Below, piece after piece: positions 15,549 to 23,836 of a stretch of 40,242 bases of DNA; the stretch's first letter is position 1, and every line of letters begins with the position of its first letter. The position numbers and the translations under genes are program-made. Origin of the DNA: Brevundimonas abyssalis TAR-001. GTDB lineage: Bacteria > Pseudomonadota > Alphaproteobacteria > Caulobacterales > Caulobacteraceae. The notes below the pieces were generated by a model. That model was not told where the DNA came from and ran no database searches. It saw only the letters and a list, made by a program, of their open reading frames with translations. The DNA lies in contig NZ_BATC01000020.1 in assembly GCF_000466985.1 (NCBI RefSeq), positions 1 through 40,242 of the forward strand. The letters are read 5' to 3'.

Positions 15549-15986
15549 ATGACCCGGATGATCTTCATCAACCTGCCCGTCGCCGATCTCAATCGCTCCA
15601 TCGACTTCTACGAGGCCGTCGGGGCCGTGAAGAACCCCCTGTTCTCGGACGACACCGCCGCCTGCATGGTGATCTCGGACGTCATCCACGTCATGCTGCT
15701 GACCCACGCCAAATGGGCCACTTTCACCGACCGGGTCATCCCGGACGCCCACCACAGCGCCCAGGTGCTTCTGTGCGTGTCCGAGGACAGCCGCCAGGCG
15801 GTCGATGACGCCACGGCGCGCGCTGTCTCCGCAGGGGGCCTCGCCGATCCCACCCCCACCCAGGACTTCGGGGTCATGTACGGCCGCAGCTACGCTGACC
15901 CGGACGGCCACATCTGGGAAGTCATGTGGATGGACCCGGCGGCCGCCGCGCAGGGCGCCGAGGCGCTCGAGCCCGCAGGAGCCTGA
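15549..15986 (+). CDS. VOC-family (glyoxalase-like) protein
   Basis: A 145-residue protein of the vicinal oxygen chelate superfamily: MIFINLPVADLNRSIDFYEAVG at the start, a central ACMVISDVIHVMLLT strand pair, and DPDGHIWEVMWMDP at the end, where the Glu is the usual metal ligand. The substrate cannot be told. The start at 15549 (MTRMIF) is preceded by GGAGAG. It is the first of four genes divergent from the HxlR regulator, and its stop is two bases before the next start. Confidence 0.88.
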   Translation: MTRMIFINLPVADLNRSIDFYEAVGAVKNPLFSDDTAACMVISDVIHVMLLTHAKWATFTDRVIPDAHHSAQVLLCVSEDSRQAVDDATARAVSAGGLADPTPTQDFGVMYGRSYADPDGHIWEVMWMDPAAAAQGAEALEPAGA

Positions 15987-15988
15987 TC

Positions 15989-16660
15989 ATGCGCAAGCTC
16001 CATGTCGCCGCCTTCATCAGCCTCGACGGCGTCATGCAGGCGCCGGGCGGGCCGGAAGAAGACCGTTCGGGCGGCTTCGCCCATGGCGGCTGGGTCTTTC
16101 CCCACTTCGACGAGGCGCTGGGCGAGGAAGTCGACCGCTTCTTCGCCCCGCCCCGGGCGCTGCTGCTGGGCCGCAAGACCTACGACATCTTCGCCGCCCA
16201 CTGGCCGCACCAGACCGACGCCTTTGCTGACACGCTGAACGCCATGCCCAAATATGTGGCCACCCGCTCGCCCCGCCCGCTGGACTGGACCAACAGCCAC
16301 GCCATCGGGCCGGACGCCGTGTCCGCCGTGCGGGCGCTGAAGGCCGAGGAGGGCCCTGACCTGCTGACCCAGGGCTCGTCCGGCCTGATCCAGTCTCTGC
16401 TGAAGGCCGATCTGGTCGACCAGTTCACCCTGCTGGTGTTCCCTCTCGTGCTCGGTCGCGGAAAGCGGCTGTTCCACGGCGAGGCCGCCCCTGCTGGTCT
16501 CCAGTTGCTCGGCTCGCGCACCACCGATCCGGGGGTCGTGGTCGCCTGCTACGAGCGCGCGGGCGAGGTCTCCAGCGGCTCCTTCGCCATGGAGACGCCG
16601 TCGGAGGACGAAGTGAAACGCCGCGCCGACATCAACGGCGAACAGGAGCTATCCCGATGA
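15989..16660 (+). CDS. Dihydrofolate reductase/RibD C-terminal family protein
   Basis: A 223-residue protein of the RibD_C fold: MRKLHVAAFISLDGVMQAPGG at the start, LLGRKTYDIFAAHWP, then LLTQGSSGLIQSLL and VFPLVLGRGKRLF, all characteristic of the YyaP/YwjB-like reductases found in glyoxalase clusters. Probably NADPH-dependent, substrate unknown. The ATG at 15989 follows the previous stop by two bases. The stop overlaps the next start by 4 bases (ATGA). Confidence 0.88.
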   Translation: MRKLHVAAFISLDGVMQAPGGPEEDRSGGFAHGGWVFPHFDEALGEEVDRFFAPPRALLLGRKTYDIFAAHWPHQTDAFADTLNAMPKYVATRSPRPLDWTNSHAIGPDAVSAVRALKAEEGPDLLTQGSSGLIQSLLKADLVDQFTLLVFPLVLGRGKRLFHGEAAPAGLQLLGSRTTDPGVVVACYERAGEVSSGSFAMETPSEDEVKRRADINGEQELSR

Positions 16661-17145
16661 CCGACAAGATCGTCCCCTGCATCTGGTACGACACGGGCCA
16701 AGCGCGAAAGGCTGCGGAATTCTACGTCTCCCTGGGCCTGCCCGACAGCCGGATCGACACCGTCCACGCCAGCCCGGCTGACAACCCCTCGACCGCCGAG
16801 GGCGAGGAGCTGGTCGTCCAGTTCACCCTGGCCGGCCGCGAGTATCTGGGTCTGAACGGCGGCCCGATCTTCCCGCAGACCGAAGCCGTTTCGTTCATGG
16901 TCATGACAGACGACCAGGCCGAGACCGACCGCCTGTGGAACGCCATCGTTGGAAACGGCGGCGCCGAAAGCCAGTGCGGCTGGTGCAAGGACCGCTGGGG
17001 CGTGAACTGGCAGATCACGCCGCGCCGCCTGATGCAGTTCTACGACGACCCGAATCCCGCCCGCGCCAGGGCCGCCTTCGAGGCCATGATGTCCATGAAG
17101 AAGATCGACATCGCCGCCCTGGAACGGGCCGCCGCAAACGCCTGA
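16657..17145 (+). CDS. PhnB-like VOC-family protein
   Basis: A 162-residue protein of the PhnB/3-demethylubiquinone-methyltransferase-like branch of the VOC superfamily: KIVPCIWYDTGQARKAAEFY, QFTLAGREYLGLNGGP, and CGWCKDRWGVNWQITPRRL at the C-terminal motif. Function is unknown for most members despite the family name. Third gene of the HxlR-divergent operon. Confidence 0.88.
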   Translation: MTDKIVPCIWYDTGQARKAAEFYVSLGLPDSRIDTVHASPADNPSTAEGEELVVQFTLAGREYLGLNGGPIFPQTEAVSFMVMTDDQAETDRLWNAIVGNGGAESQCGWCKDRWGVNWQITPRRLMQFYDDPNPARARAAFEAMMSMKKIDIAALERAAANA

Positions 17146-17168
17146 CCAATCCACAAAGGAGACGACCC

Positions 17169-17516
17169 ATGAGCTATGTTGACGGAATGATCGCCGCCGT
17201 GCCGGACGACAGGAAGGACGCCTATCTGGAGCACGCCAGATTCGCCGCCGACATCTTCAAGGAGTTCGGCGCCGAGCGCTGCGTCGAGTGCTGGGAGGAC
17301 GACGTGCCCGACGGCAAGGTCACCGACTTCCGCCGCGCGGTTCAGCGCAAGGAGGGCGAAAGCGTGGTGTTCTCGTGGATCACCTGGCCCGACAAGGCCA
17401 CCCGCGACGCCGGCTGGGCCAAGATGATGGAGGACCCGCGCATGGCCAATATGGAGATGCCCTTCGACGGCAAGCGCATGATCTACGGCGGCTTCAGCCC
17501 TATCCTGGACGTCTGA
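17169..17516 (+). CDS. DUF1428 protein
   Basis: A 115-residue cytoplasmic protein matching DUF1428: MSYVDGMIAAVPDDRKDAY, FGAERCVECWEDDVPDGK, FSWITWPDKATRDAGW and FDGKRMIYGGFSPIL. The family has a dimeric alpha/beta-barrel look and no established activity. It starts 23 bases after the PhnB-like gene, preceded by AAAGGAGA, and is the last gene of the operon. Confidence 0.88.
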   Translation: MSYVDGMIAAVPDDRKDAYLEHARFAADIFKEFGAERCVECWEDDVPDGKVTDFRRAVQRKEGESVVFSWITWPDKATRDAGWAKMMEDPRMANMEMPFDGKRMIYGGFSPILDV

Positions 17517-17575
17517 GTCCCCGTTCACCATCTGTGATGACGGAGCCCTAACCATGGCGCGGCCATCCTGCCCGG

Positions 17576-18160
17576 ATGAGCCGCGCCTTTTCTTTTCGCC
17601 GCCGCCGTTTTCGCCGCCTGAGCCCGCTGGAGCGCGGGATCATTGTCGCCGCCGTCGTCTCGGTGGTGGTGATCCTGAAACCGGACTGGATCGAAGCGAC
17701 GCTGAACACCGACCTGCCGCCGCTGCCGTCGGCGACCGCCGCCTCCCTGCCTTCGCCGTCAGCCGCCCACATTTCCGGCTACGCCCGCGTTGTCGACGGC
17801 GACGGGCTGGAGATCGGCGGCCAGAGCATCCGGCTGCACGGCATCGACGCCTTCGAGATGCGCCAGATGTGCGGCGGCCATGCCTGCGGCCAGGCCTCCA
17901 CCAACGCCCTGCGCAATCTGGTGGGCGGCCGCTCCGTGACCTGCGTCAGGATGGATCGCGACCGCTACGGCCGCGTCGTCGCCGTGTGCAACGCGGGCGG
18001 CCAGGACCTCGGCGCGGCCATGGTCCGTCAGGGCCATGCTGTGGCCTACACCCGTTACTCCCACCGCTATGTCCTGGAGGAGCGGGCCGCCCGCCGCGAC
18101 AACGCCGGCGCCTGGGCCTACGGCTTCACCCAGCCGGAGGCGTGGCGGCGCGCGTCCTGA
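17576..18160 (+). CDS. Membrane-anchored thermonuclease-family protein
   Basis: A 194-residue protein with an Arg-rich N-terminus, a membrane anchor at about 24-36, a Pro/Ala/Ser linker, and a staphylococcal-nuclease-like domain from about 66. The domain shows ARVVDGDGLEIGGQSIRLHGIDAFE, where VDGD and IRLHGID hold metal- and phosphate-binding residues, and MDRDRYGRVVAVC, with the catalytic Arg/Glu region. Four Cys (MCGGHAC, VTCVR, VCN) could form disulfides in the periplasm. Probably degrades or scavenges nucleic acids outside the cytoplasm. The ATG overlaps a strong upstream GC-rich tract, and no alternative start fits better. Confidence 0.85.
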   Translation: MSRAFSFRRRRFRRLSPLERGIIVAAVVSVVVILKPDWIEATLNTDLPPLPSATAASLPSPSAAHISGYARVVDGDGLEIGGQSIRLHGIDAFEMRQMCGGHACGQASTNALRNLVGGRSVTCVRMDRDRYGRVVAVCNAGGQDLGAAMVRQGHAVAYTRYSHRYVLEERAARRDNAGAWAYGFTQPEAWRRAS

Positions 18161-18163
18161 GCG

Positions 18164-19216
18164 TCAGCGGATCTTCGACCAGTCCAGAACCACCTTGCCC
18201 GACTGGCCGGACCGCATGGCCTCGAAGCCGTCTTCGAAGCGGTCGTAGGGCAACTGGTGGGTGATCAGCGGGGTCAGGTCCAGCCCGGCCTTGAGCAGGC
18301 CCAGCATCTTGCGCCAGGTGGTGAACATCTCACGCCCGTACACGCCCTTGATGGTCAGGGCCTTGAGGATGATGGCGCCCCAGTCGGTCACCATGGGCTT
18401 TGACGGAATGCCCAGCATGGCCATGCCGCCGCCCATGATCAGGGTGTCGACGCACTGCTTGAAGGCGATGGGCGAGCCGGACATTTCGAGCGCCACGTCG
18501 AAGCCGACCTTCATGCCCAGCTCGTGGATCACGTCGTGCAGGTCTTCCTTCGTGGTGTTCACCGTGCGCACGCCCGGGGCCACCTTCTGGGCCAGCTCAA
18601 GCCGGAAGTCGTTGATGTCGGTCAGCACCACGGTGCGCGCGCCCGCGTGACGGGCCACGGCGGCGGCCATCATGCCGATGGGGCCCGCGCCGGTGACCAG
18701 CACGTCCTCGCCCAGCAGGTCGAACTGCTGCGCCGTGTGCACCGCATTGCCGAACGGATCGAGGATGGCGCCGATCTCCCACGGCACCTCGTCGGGCAGT
18801 TCGATGACGTTGAAGGCGGGGGCCACCACGAACTCCGCGAAGCCGCCCTGGCGGTTCACGCCGATGCCCCGGGTGGCCGGATCCAGATGGAAGTGGCCGG
18901 CGCGGGCCGCCTCGCTGTTCAGGTCGATGACGTGACCCTCGACCGAGACCCGCTGGCCGATCTTGATGGGACGGTCCACGTCCTTGCCCACCGCGACCAC
19001 CTCGCCGGAGAACTCGTGGCCGGTGATCATGGGGACGGGCACGTTCTTCTGGCTCCACTCGTCCCAGTTCCAGATGTGGATGTCCGTGCCGCAGATGGCC
19101 GTGCGCTGGACGCGGATCAGCACGTCCTCGGGCCCGGCGACCGGCACGGGCGCGTCGATCAGCTCGAGGCCCTCGGCGGGCCGGGTCTTGGCGAGGGCCT
19201 TCATGGTCTGGGTCAT
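18164..19216 (-). CDS. tdh: L-threonine 3-dehydrogenase lacking the structural zinc cysteines
   Basis: NAD-dependent oxidation of threonine to 2-amino-3-ketobutyrate, cleaved next by Kbl. 350 residues of the zinc MDR family: catalytic [16 protein letters not shown] and GHEFSG, Rossmann motif [15 protein letters not shown], and [13 protein letters not shown] [10 protein letters not shown]. In the structural zinc lobe, where the E. coli enzyme has four Cys, this protein reads [20 protein letters not shown], with Asp, Ser, Ala and Asp at the corresponding sites. So the lobe is likely metal-free. The start at 19216 ([10 protein letters not shown]) is used; the ATG at 19204 is possible. It forms an operon with kbl upstream. 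Confidence 0.92.
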   Translation of the reverse strand: MTQTMKALAKTRPAEGLELIDAPVPVAGPEDVLIRVQRTAICGTDIHIWNWDEWSQKNVPVPMITGHEFSGEVVAVGKDVDRPIKIGQRVSVEGHVIDLNSEAARAGHFHLDPATRGIGVNRQGGFAEFVVAPAFNVIELPDEVPWEIGAILDPFGNAVHTAQQFDLLGEDVLVTGAGPIGMMAAAVARHAGARTVVLTDINDFRLELAQKVAPGVRTVNTTKEDLHDVIHELGMKVGFDVALEMSGSPIAFKQCVDTLIMGGGMAMLGIPSKPMVTDWGAIILKALTIKGVYGREMFTTWRKMLGLLKAGLDLTPLITHQLPYDRFEDGFEAMRSGQSGKVVLDWSKIR

Positions 19217-19253
19217 GTGGTCTTCCTGAGTCCTTGGGTGTCGGTCGGCGAGG

Positions 19254-20444
19254 TCAGATAACCCCAAGCTCCCTGCCCGCCGTGGTGAAGGCTTCGACCG
19301 CCTGGTCAATATGCTCGAAGGTGTGGGCGGCTGACATCTGGGTGCGGATGCGGGCCGCGCCGCGCGGCACGACCGGGAACGAGAACCCGATCACATAGAC
19401 GCCCAGCTCCAGCATGCGCGCGGCGAAATCCTGGGCAAGTTTGGCGTCGCCCAGCATCACCGGGATGATGGGGTGCTCGCCGGGCAGCAGGTCGAAGCCG
19501 GCCTCGGTCATGGCGCCCCGGAACCGCGCGGCGTTGGCGGTCAGTTGCTTGCGCAGGGCGTCGCCTTCCTCGCCCTGGGCGATGCGGATGGCCTCGAGGC
19601 TGGAGCCGCACACGGCGGGCGCCAGGGCGTTGGAGAACAGATAGGGCCGCGCGCGCTGCTTCAGCAGTTGAACCACCTCGGTGGTGGCGCAGATGAACCC
19701 GCCCATGGCCCCGCCCAGCGCCTTGCCGAAGGTGCCGGTGACGAAGTCCACCTTGACCCCGTGATGGGCGTAGGAGCCCCTGCCCTTCTCGCCCAGGAAC
19801 CCCGTGGCGTGGCAGTCGTCCACCATGATCAGGGCGTCGTACCTGTCGGCCAGCACGCGGATGTCCTGCAGCCGGGCGATGTAGCCGTCCATGGAGAAGG
19901 CGCCGTCGGTGGCGATGATGATGTCGCGGGCGCCGGCGCCGCGGGCCTCCTTCAGCTTCGCCTCCAGCTCATCCATGTCGGAGTTGGCGAAGCGGTAGCG
20001 TTTCGCTTTGCACAGGCGCACGCCGTCAATGATCGAGGCGTGGTTCAGGCTGTCGGAAACAATGGCGTCCTCCTCCCCGAACAGCGGCTCGAACAGCCCC
20101 CCGTTGGCGTCGAAGGCGGCGGCGAACAGGATGGCGTCCTCAAAGCCCAGATAGCCCGCGATGGCGGCTTCCAGCTCCTTGTGGATCTCCAGCGTGCCGC
20201 AGATGAAGCGCACCGAGGCCGTGCCAGAGCCCCAGCGTTCGGTGGCCGCGATGCCGGCCCGGGCCACCCGCTCATCGCCGCCCAGACCCAGATAGTTGTT
20301 GGCGCAGAAGTTCAGGACCTCACGGCCCGCCACCGTGATGACCGGGCCCTGACGGGAGGCGATCACCCGCTCGGGCTTGGTCAGGCCCTGCTGGTCGATG
20401 GAGTCCAGTTCAGCGCGGACACGGGTATGGAATTGCGCGGGCAT
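19254..20444 (-). CDS. kbl: Glycine C-acetyltransferase (2-amino-3-ketobutyrate CoA ligase)
   Basis: PLP enzyme that splits 2-amino-3-ketobutyrate with CoA into glycine and acetyl-CoA. 396 residues, normal length. Family landmarks are [47 protein letters not shown] and the PLP lysine in [15 protein letters not shown]. It lies 37 bases upstream of tdh in the same direction, the standard threonine-degradation pair. Confidence 0.96.
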   Translation of the reverse strand: MPAQFHTRVRAELDSIDQQGLTKPERVIASRQGPVITVAGREVLNFCANNYLGLGGDERVARAGIAATERWGSGTASVRFICGTLEIHKELEAAIAGYLGFEDAILFAAAFDANGGLFEPLFGEEDAIVSDSLNHASIIDGVRLCKAKRYRFANSDMDELEAKLKEARGAGARDIIIATDGAFSMDGYIARLQDIRVLADRYDALIMVDDCHATGFLGEKGRGSYAHHGVKVDFVTGTFGKALGGAMGGFICATTEVVQLLKQRARPYLFSNALAPAVCGSSLEAIRIAQGEEGDALRKQLTANAARFRGAMTEAGFDLLPGEHPIIPVMLGDAKLAQDFAARMLELGVYVIGFSFPVVPRGAARIRTQMSAAHTFEHIDQAVEAFTTAGRELGVI

Positions 20445-20515
20445 GGTGTCTCCGGGGTCGGGGATTCAGCTATGGGCGCGAGTTACGCCGAATCCGCGCC
20501 CAAGGCCACCCGTCC

Positions 20516-21426
20516 TCAGTCCGGTCGCGAGCCGTCCCGGACCGGACGCAGCGGGCTGACCCGGACCTGACGGCCGCAGGGCTGGATCTCCAGATCCAGC
20601 GGAATATCCGCCGTATCGCCCGGCGCCCGCGCGATCACCTCGGCGACCGACGGGCAGCGGGTCTCGCCAAGGTTTTCATGGGGTACGGCGCTGTAGGACA
20701 GATCGAAATACGCCTTGCCGTTGGGTTCCAGCTCCACCGCTTCCGGCGTCTGCCCGGCGCGGAAATAGTTGCCCGACTGCTGGACGGTGCGGACCTGATC
20801 CAGATCGTCCCCGTCCGCGTCGCGCAGCACCAGGCCGGGATAGCCCCGGACCGAACAGGCCGTCGATCCGGCGTTGGTCAGGGACATCACCACCTGACGG
20901 TTGCCCGCCCCCGCATCGCCGCCCTCACGCGCCAGGCGCAGGGCCGGGCCGCGGCACGGCGGGGCCATGTCCGGGTCCGCCGCCTCCAGTCCCTCGGCTT
21001 CGCCGGCGCGCGCGGCGGCAGCACCGTATTGGCCGGACGCGAGCAGCGCTCCAGCACCGTGGAGCCCACGTCCTCATTGGGCCCCAGGCGGCTCAGGGTC
21101 GCGGTCTCCTGATCGCCCCGCGCGGCGGTCCACCATTCCAGGTCGGGACCCGCATAGCGCGCGCCGCTGGCCGAGCGGGCGATGTTCAGGGTGTAGGTCT
21201 GGCCTTCGTAAGTGACCTCGGCGCTGGCGGAATCCACATAGCGCACGCTCAGCGAGCGGCCGCTCTCGCAGGCGTAGCTGACTTCCGGCGCGGGCGGCGC
21301 TTCGGGCTGCTCGGCGACGGGAACGTCATCCACCGCCTCGACCGGCGCCTCCTCCCGCGAACAGGCGGCCGCGCTCAGGGCCAGGCAGGACACGGCGAGG
21401 ATGGACAGGGTGGTGCGGGTGGTCAT
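20516..21426 (-). CDS. Lipoprotein with MliC-like and DUF4232-like domains, apparent frameshift near 21005
   Basis: The N-terminus MTTRTTLSILAVSCLALSAAAC has a lipobox, so it is a lipoprotein. Residues about 43-125 are MliC-like (YACESGRSLSVRYVDSASAE, ATLSRLGPNEDVGSTVLERC), a lysozyme-inhibitor fold. The second half (RGPALRLAREGG, VVMSLTNAGSTACSVRGYPG, QVRVSPLRPV) resembles DUF4232 and lies in another frame. A missing base around 21001-21012 joins the two into one protein of about 303 residues. Upstream of the ATG at 21426, no clear promoter is seen. The exact site of the shift is less certain than in the other split genes. Confidence 0.78.
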
Positions 21427-21488
21427 GGACGTCTCCGGTTTGCGCCGAAGATTAACGCTGTTCGCCCGCAAAGGCTCCGCTTGCCGGT

Positions 21489-21887
21489 TCAGGCCGCGGC
21501 GACGGCCCGGCGCCCATCCTGTCGCCGGTCCAGAAAGGCATGGGCTTCCTCGGGCGTCGAGAACACGTGGTGGGTCCGGTTGGTGAAGCAGAAATCCATG
21601 GTGCGCGCCCAGTCAACAAAGCCCGCATCGAAGCTGATGAAGCAGGTGTGCGAGGCCCGGCGCCCCGCCCCGCAGGCCCGGAAGGTCTCCGCCGTCCGCA
21701 CCACGTCGTCATGGGATCCGTCGCCGTACGATTCCCGCAGATCGATGATGAAGTCATGGTCCGCCCGTTCGGGCTTCTCGAGAACCAGGCCGAGCAGGGC
21801 GCCGTTCAGATCACGCGCCATGACGTTGAAAGTACACGTCAGGACGACGCGGCGACAGGCGTCATCAATCTCGATCCCGGGCTTCAT
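21489..21887 (-). CDS. STAS-like unknown at the end of the chemotaxis operon
   Basis: A 132-residue cytoplasmic protein. VVLTCTFNVMARDLN, DFIIDLRESYGDGS and THHVFSTPEEAHAFLDRR follow the beta-alpha rhythm of SpoIIAA/STAS-like proteins, but similarity is weak. The start overlaps the cheE stop by 4 bases (ATGA), so it belongs to the che operon as a thirteenth gene. I know no established name for it. A role in signalling next to CheE is only positional inference. Confidence 0.75.
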   Translation of the reverse strand: MKPGIEIDDACRRVVLTCTFNVMARDLNGALLGLVLEKPERADHDFIIDLRESYGDGSHDDVVRTAETFRACGAGRRASHTCFISFDAGFVDWARTMDFCFTNRTHHVFSTPEEAHAFLDRRQDGRRAVAAA

Positions 21888-22354
21888 GGCGCGGCCTCCA
21901 CCCGGCGGACCAGCGACGACAGTCCGTCAAGCATCGCCTTGGCCTCAGGGCCATCGTCGAAGCCCGTGGTGAGGATCAGGCGCAAGGACCGGACGTGGAC
22001 ATCGACCGACGACCAGTCGCGGCGCCCGGCGGCGCCCAGCTTCTCGGTCAGCTCACACAGGCTGTAGACGGCGCGGTAGAAGGGTCCCGTCTCGAAGAAT
22101 CCGGCCGTCCCGGCGAGGTTGGCGGCGAGAGGATAGATTGAGGCGAAGCCCCCCTCGGACCGTTCGCGACACAGGGCCTCCAGACGCTCAACCCCCAGAT
22201 GGAGGCCCTCCACGGCCGAGGCCCGCTGATCGTCCAGGGCGGCGTCGGCGGCGGCCACGGCCTCGCCGACCTTTTTCCCGCCGGGCAGGCGGATCTGATC
22301 AGCGAGGGTCGGTCTGACCTTGAACATACGGGCGTTGTCTGATGCGGCGGTCAC
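21884..22354 (-). CDS. cheE: Chemotaxis-cluster protein CheE
   Basis: A 156-residue, mostly helical protein at the position of cheE in the Caulobacter chemotaxis cluster, overlapping the cheYIII stop by 4 bases. The central segment IYPLAANLAGTAGFFETGPF lines up with the HPt phosphorylation helix (H-x-L-K-G-x-A-G-x-x-G), but with Ala-Asn where His would be. A second helix, YRAVYSLCELTEKL, fits the next HPt helix. It could be a phosphotransfer-dead HPt-like binding module. The family function is not established. Confidence 0.72.
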   Translation of the reverse strand: MTAASDNARMFKVRPTLADQIRLPGGKKVGEAVAAADAALDDQRASAVEGLHLGVERLEALCRERSEGGFASIYPLAANLAGTAGFFETGPFYRAVYSLCELTEKLGAAGRRDWSSVDVHVRSLRLILTTGFDDGPEAKAMLDGLSSLVRRVEAAP

Positions 22355-22950
22355 AGGGCAACCCTTTGCGGCTTCAGGAGCATGTCGATGTCCGACTGGT
22401 CCATGTTCGGCTCAAGGGCGACGCCCACATGGGCGGACAGATCGCCCGCCCGGCGGCCGGCCATGCCCAGGGGGGGGCCGTAATTGCGCACCCGCCGGTC
22501 CGGCCCGACATAGGTCTCGCACTCCACCCATTCGCGCTGGTCCTTGGTCAGCCACAGGATTCGCTGCAGCAGGACCATGGGCGTCAGGGGCTTGGTCACG
22601 ATGAAGCTGGCCCCGCAGTCCCGGCTCTTGGCCACGAAGCCTTCCGAGGCGTGGCCGGTCAGGATGATGACAGGGGTGTAGGCGCTGGTCTTGGGTCCCT
22701 CCCGGCGCATCCACCGCACGAAGTCGCAGCTTTCGGCCGCCGACGCGCACTCCACCAGCACCATGTCCACCGAGCGCCGCTTGATGACGCCGCGCGCGTC
22801 GTCGGGCGAGGCGGATTTGATCTGCTCCTTCAGGCCGAAGCCCTGAACAATGGAGCTGAGGATATCGAGACCTTGCGGATTGTCGTTGATCAGCAGCGCG
22901 GAGGTGCGCTCCAGGTTGATCCGCGTTTCTGGGGAGATGGCGCGGGACAT
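22351..22950 (-). CDS. cheYIII: Atypical receiver protein CheYIII (Cle-like)
   Basis: A 199-residue protein: receiver domain at about 15-138, then an extension. The phospho-acceptor site reads VDMVLVEC, with Glu67 in place of Asp; Asp23, Thr98 and Lys120 of the receiver are kept. The extension contains GPDRRVRNYGPPLGMAGRRAG, an Arg-rich segment like that of Caulobacter Cle proteins (CheY-like c-di-GMP effectors that act on the motor), and the tail DQSDIDMLL resembles the FliM N-terminal peptide that binds CheY-P. The gene lies at the CheYIII position of the che cluster. The start at 22950 follows the cheU stop by two bases. Confidence 0.82.
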   Translation of the reverse strand: MSRAISPETRINLERTSALLINDNPQGLDILSSIVQGFGLKEQIKSASPDDARGVIKRRSVDMVLVECASAAESCDFVRWMRREGPKTSAYTPVIILTGHASEGFVAKSRDCGASFIVTKPLTPMVLLQRILWLTKDQREWVECETYVGPDRRVRNYGPPLGMAGRRAGDLSAHVGVALEPNMDQSDIDMLLKPQRVAL

Positions 22951-22952
22951 GA

Positions 22953-23288
22953 TCAGTCGAACAGCATCAGGTCGCCCGAAGGCGGCGGATGTGAGATCGC
23001 GGGAGCGGCTTCCCCGTTCAGGCTGGCGCGCATGCGCTCCACCAGCCCGCCCAGCGGGGCGGCGACCACGGCGTTCCGGGGGCAGTCGCCCTCGGCGACG
23101 CGCGCGGTCATGGCGGCCAGGGCGTCCAGATGCTGCACCAGCATGTCCAGACCCTGGGCGCGGACCATGGCCTCGTGCTGACCCGCCGACGGCGCCGCCG
23201 ACAGCAGCGGCGCGAGGCCTTCGGCCATCGCGCGGCCGTGCGCCAGTTCGTCGGACAGGGCGGCCAGGAAGCGGGCGTCGATACTCAT
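22953..23288 (-). CDS. cheU: Chemotaxis-cluster protein CheU, possible CheZ-like phosphatase
   Basis: A 111-residue helical protein. The central helix RAQGLDMLVQHLDALAAM carries Asp48 and Gln52, a DxxxQ pair like the catalytic Asp/Gln of CheZ (QDLTGQ). A flexible, Pro-rich stretch of about 20 residues leads to a C-terminal peptide SGDLMLFD, which recalls the CheY-binding tail of CheZ and resembles the CheD tail SGELELF. CheZ itself is not known to me in this order. So a CheY phosphatase role is plausible but unproven. The gene name is by position between cheD and cheYIII; the start shares one base with the cheD stop. Confidence 0.78.
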   Translation of the reverse strand: MSIDARFLAALSDELAHGRAMAEGLAPLLSAAPSAGQHEAMVRAQGLDMLVQHLDALAAMTARVAEGDCPRNAVVAAPLGGLVERMRASLNGEAAPAISHPPPSGDLMLFD

Positions 23289-23836
23289 CAGAACAGCTCC
23301 AGCTCGCCAGAGTCGGCGACCACCGGCGGCGGAACGCGACGCTCCACGGGACGGTCGCTGACGGACTTCTGAAGGGCCCGGCCGGTGGCGGGCCAGAACT
23401 GGACCCGCCGGGCGCCGTGCCCGCGCAGGCTGGAGGCGATGATCGGAATGCCTTCGTCGGCCAGGAATTTCTCGGCGAAATTCGCATTGGCCACGCCCAC
23501 GTCGGCCAGGCCGTCGAACATGCGCCCGCCGCCGAACAGCTTGGCCTCAAGGCGGTCGCGGCGCCCTCCCGCGGTGAGAACGCCGTTGATCAGCACTTCC
23601 ATGGCGTAGGCGCCGTAGCGGCGGCCCTCATCGGCGCCGTCCGTGCGGCCCGACGGCAGCAGGAAATGGTTCATGCCGCCGATCCGCGCGACCGGATCCC
23701 GCAGGCACATGGCCACGCACGACCCCAGGATGGTGGTCAGCATCACCTGCGGGTCGCCGGTGATCAGATGCTCGCCCTGGCCCACATGCAGGCGCACCGA
23801 GGCCGGGGGGGCCGTGAGAATCTCCGCATTCATCAT
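23288..23836 (-). CDS. cheD: Chemoreceptor glutamine deamidase CheD
   Basis: A 182-residue CheD. The nucleophile Cys is in ILGSCVAMCLRDP, and the conserved His is in GGMNHFLLPSG; RYGAYAMEVLINGVL and AKLFGGGRMF complete the family pattern. It deamidates Gln in chemoreceptors. The C-terminus runs on past the usual fold into VPPPVVADSGELELF, a tail similar to that of the adjacent CheU. MM start: the first ATG at 23836 overlaps the cheYII stop by 4 bases. Confidence 0.94.
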   Translation of the reverse strand: MMNAEILTAPPASVRLHVGQGEHLITGDPQVMLTTILGSCVAMCLRDPVARIGGMNHFLLPSGRTDGADEGRRYGAYAMEVLINGVLTAGGRRDRLEAKLFGGGRMFDGLADVGVANANFAEKFLADEGIPIIASSLRGHGARRVQFWPATGRALQKSVSDRPVERRVPPPVVADSGELELF

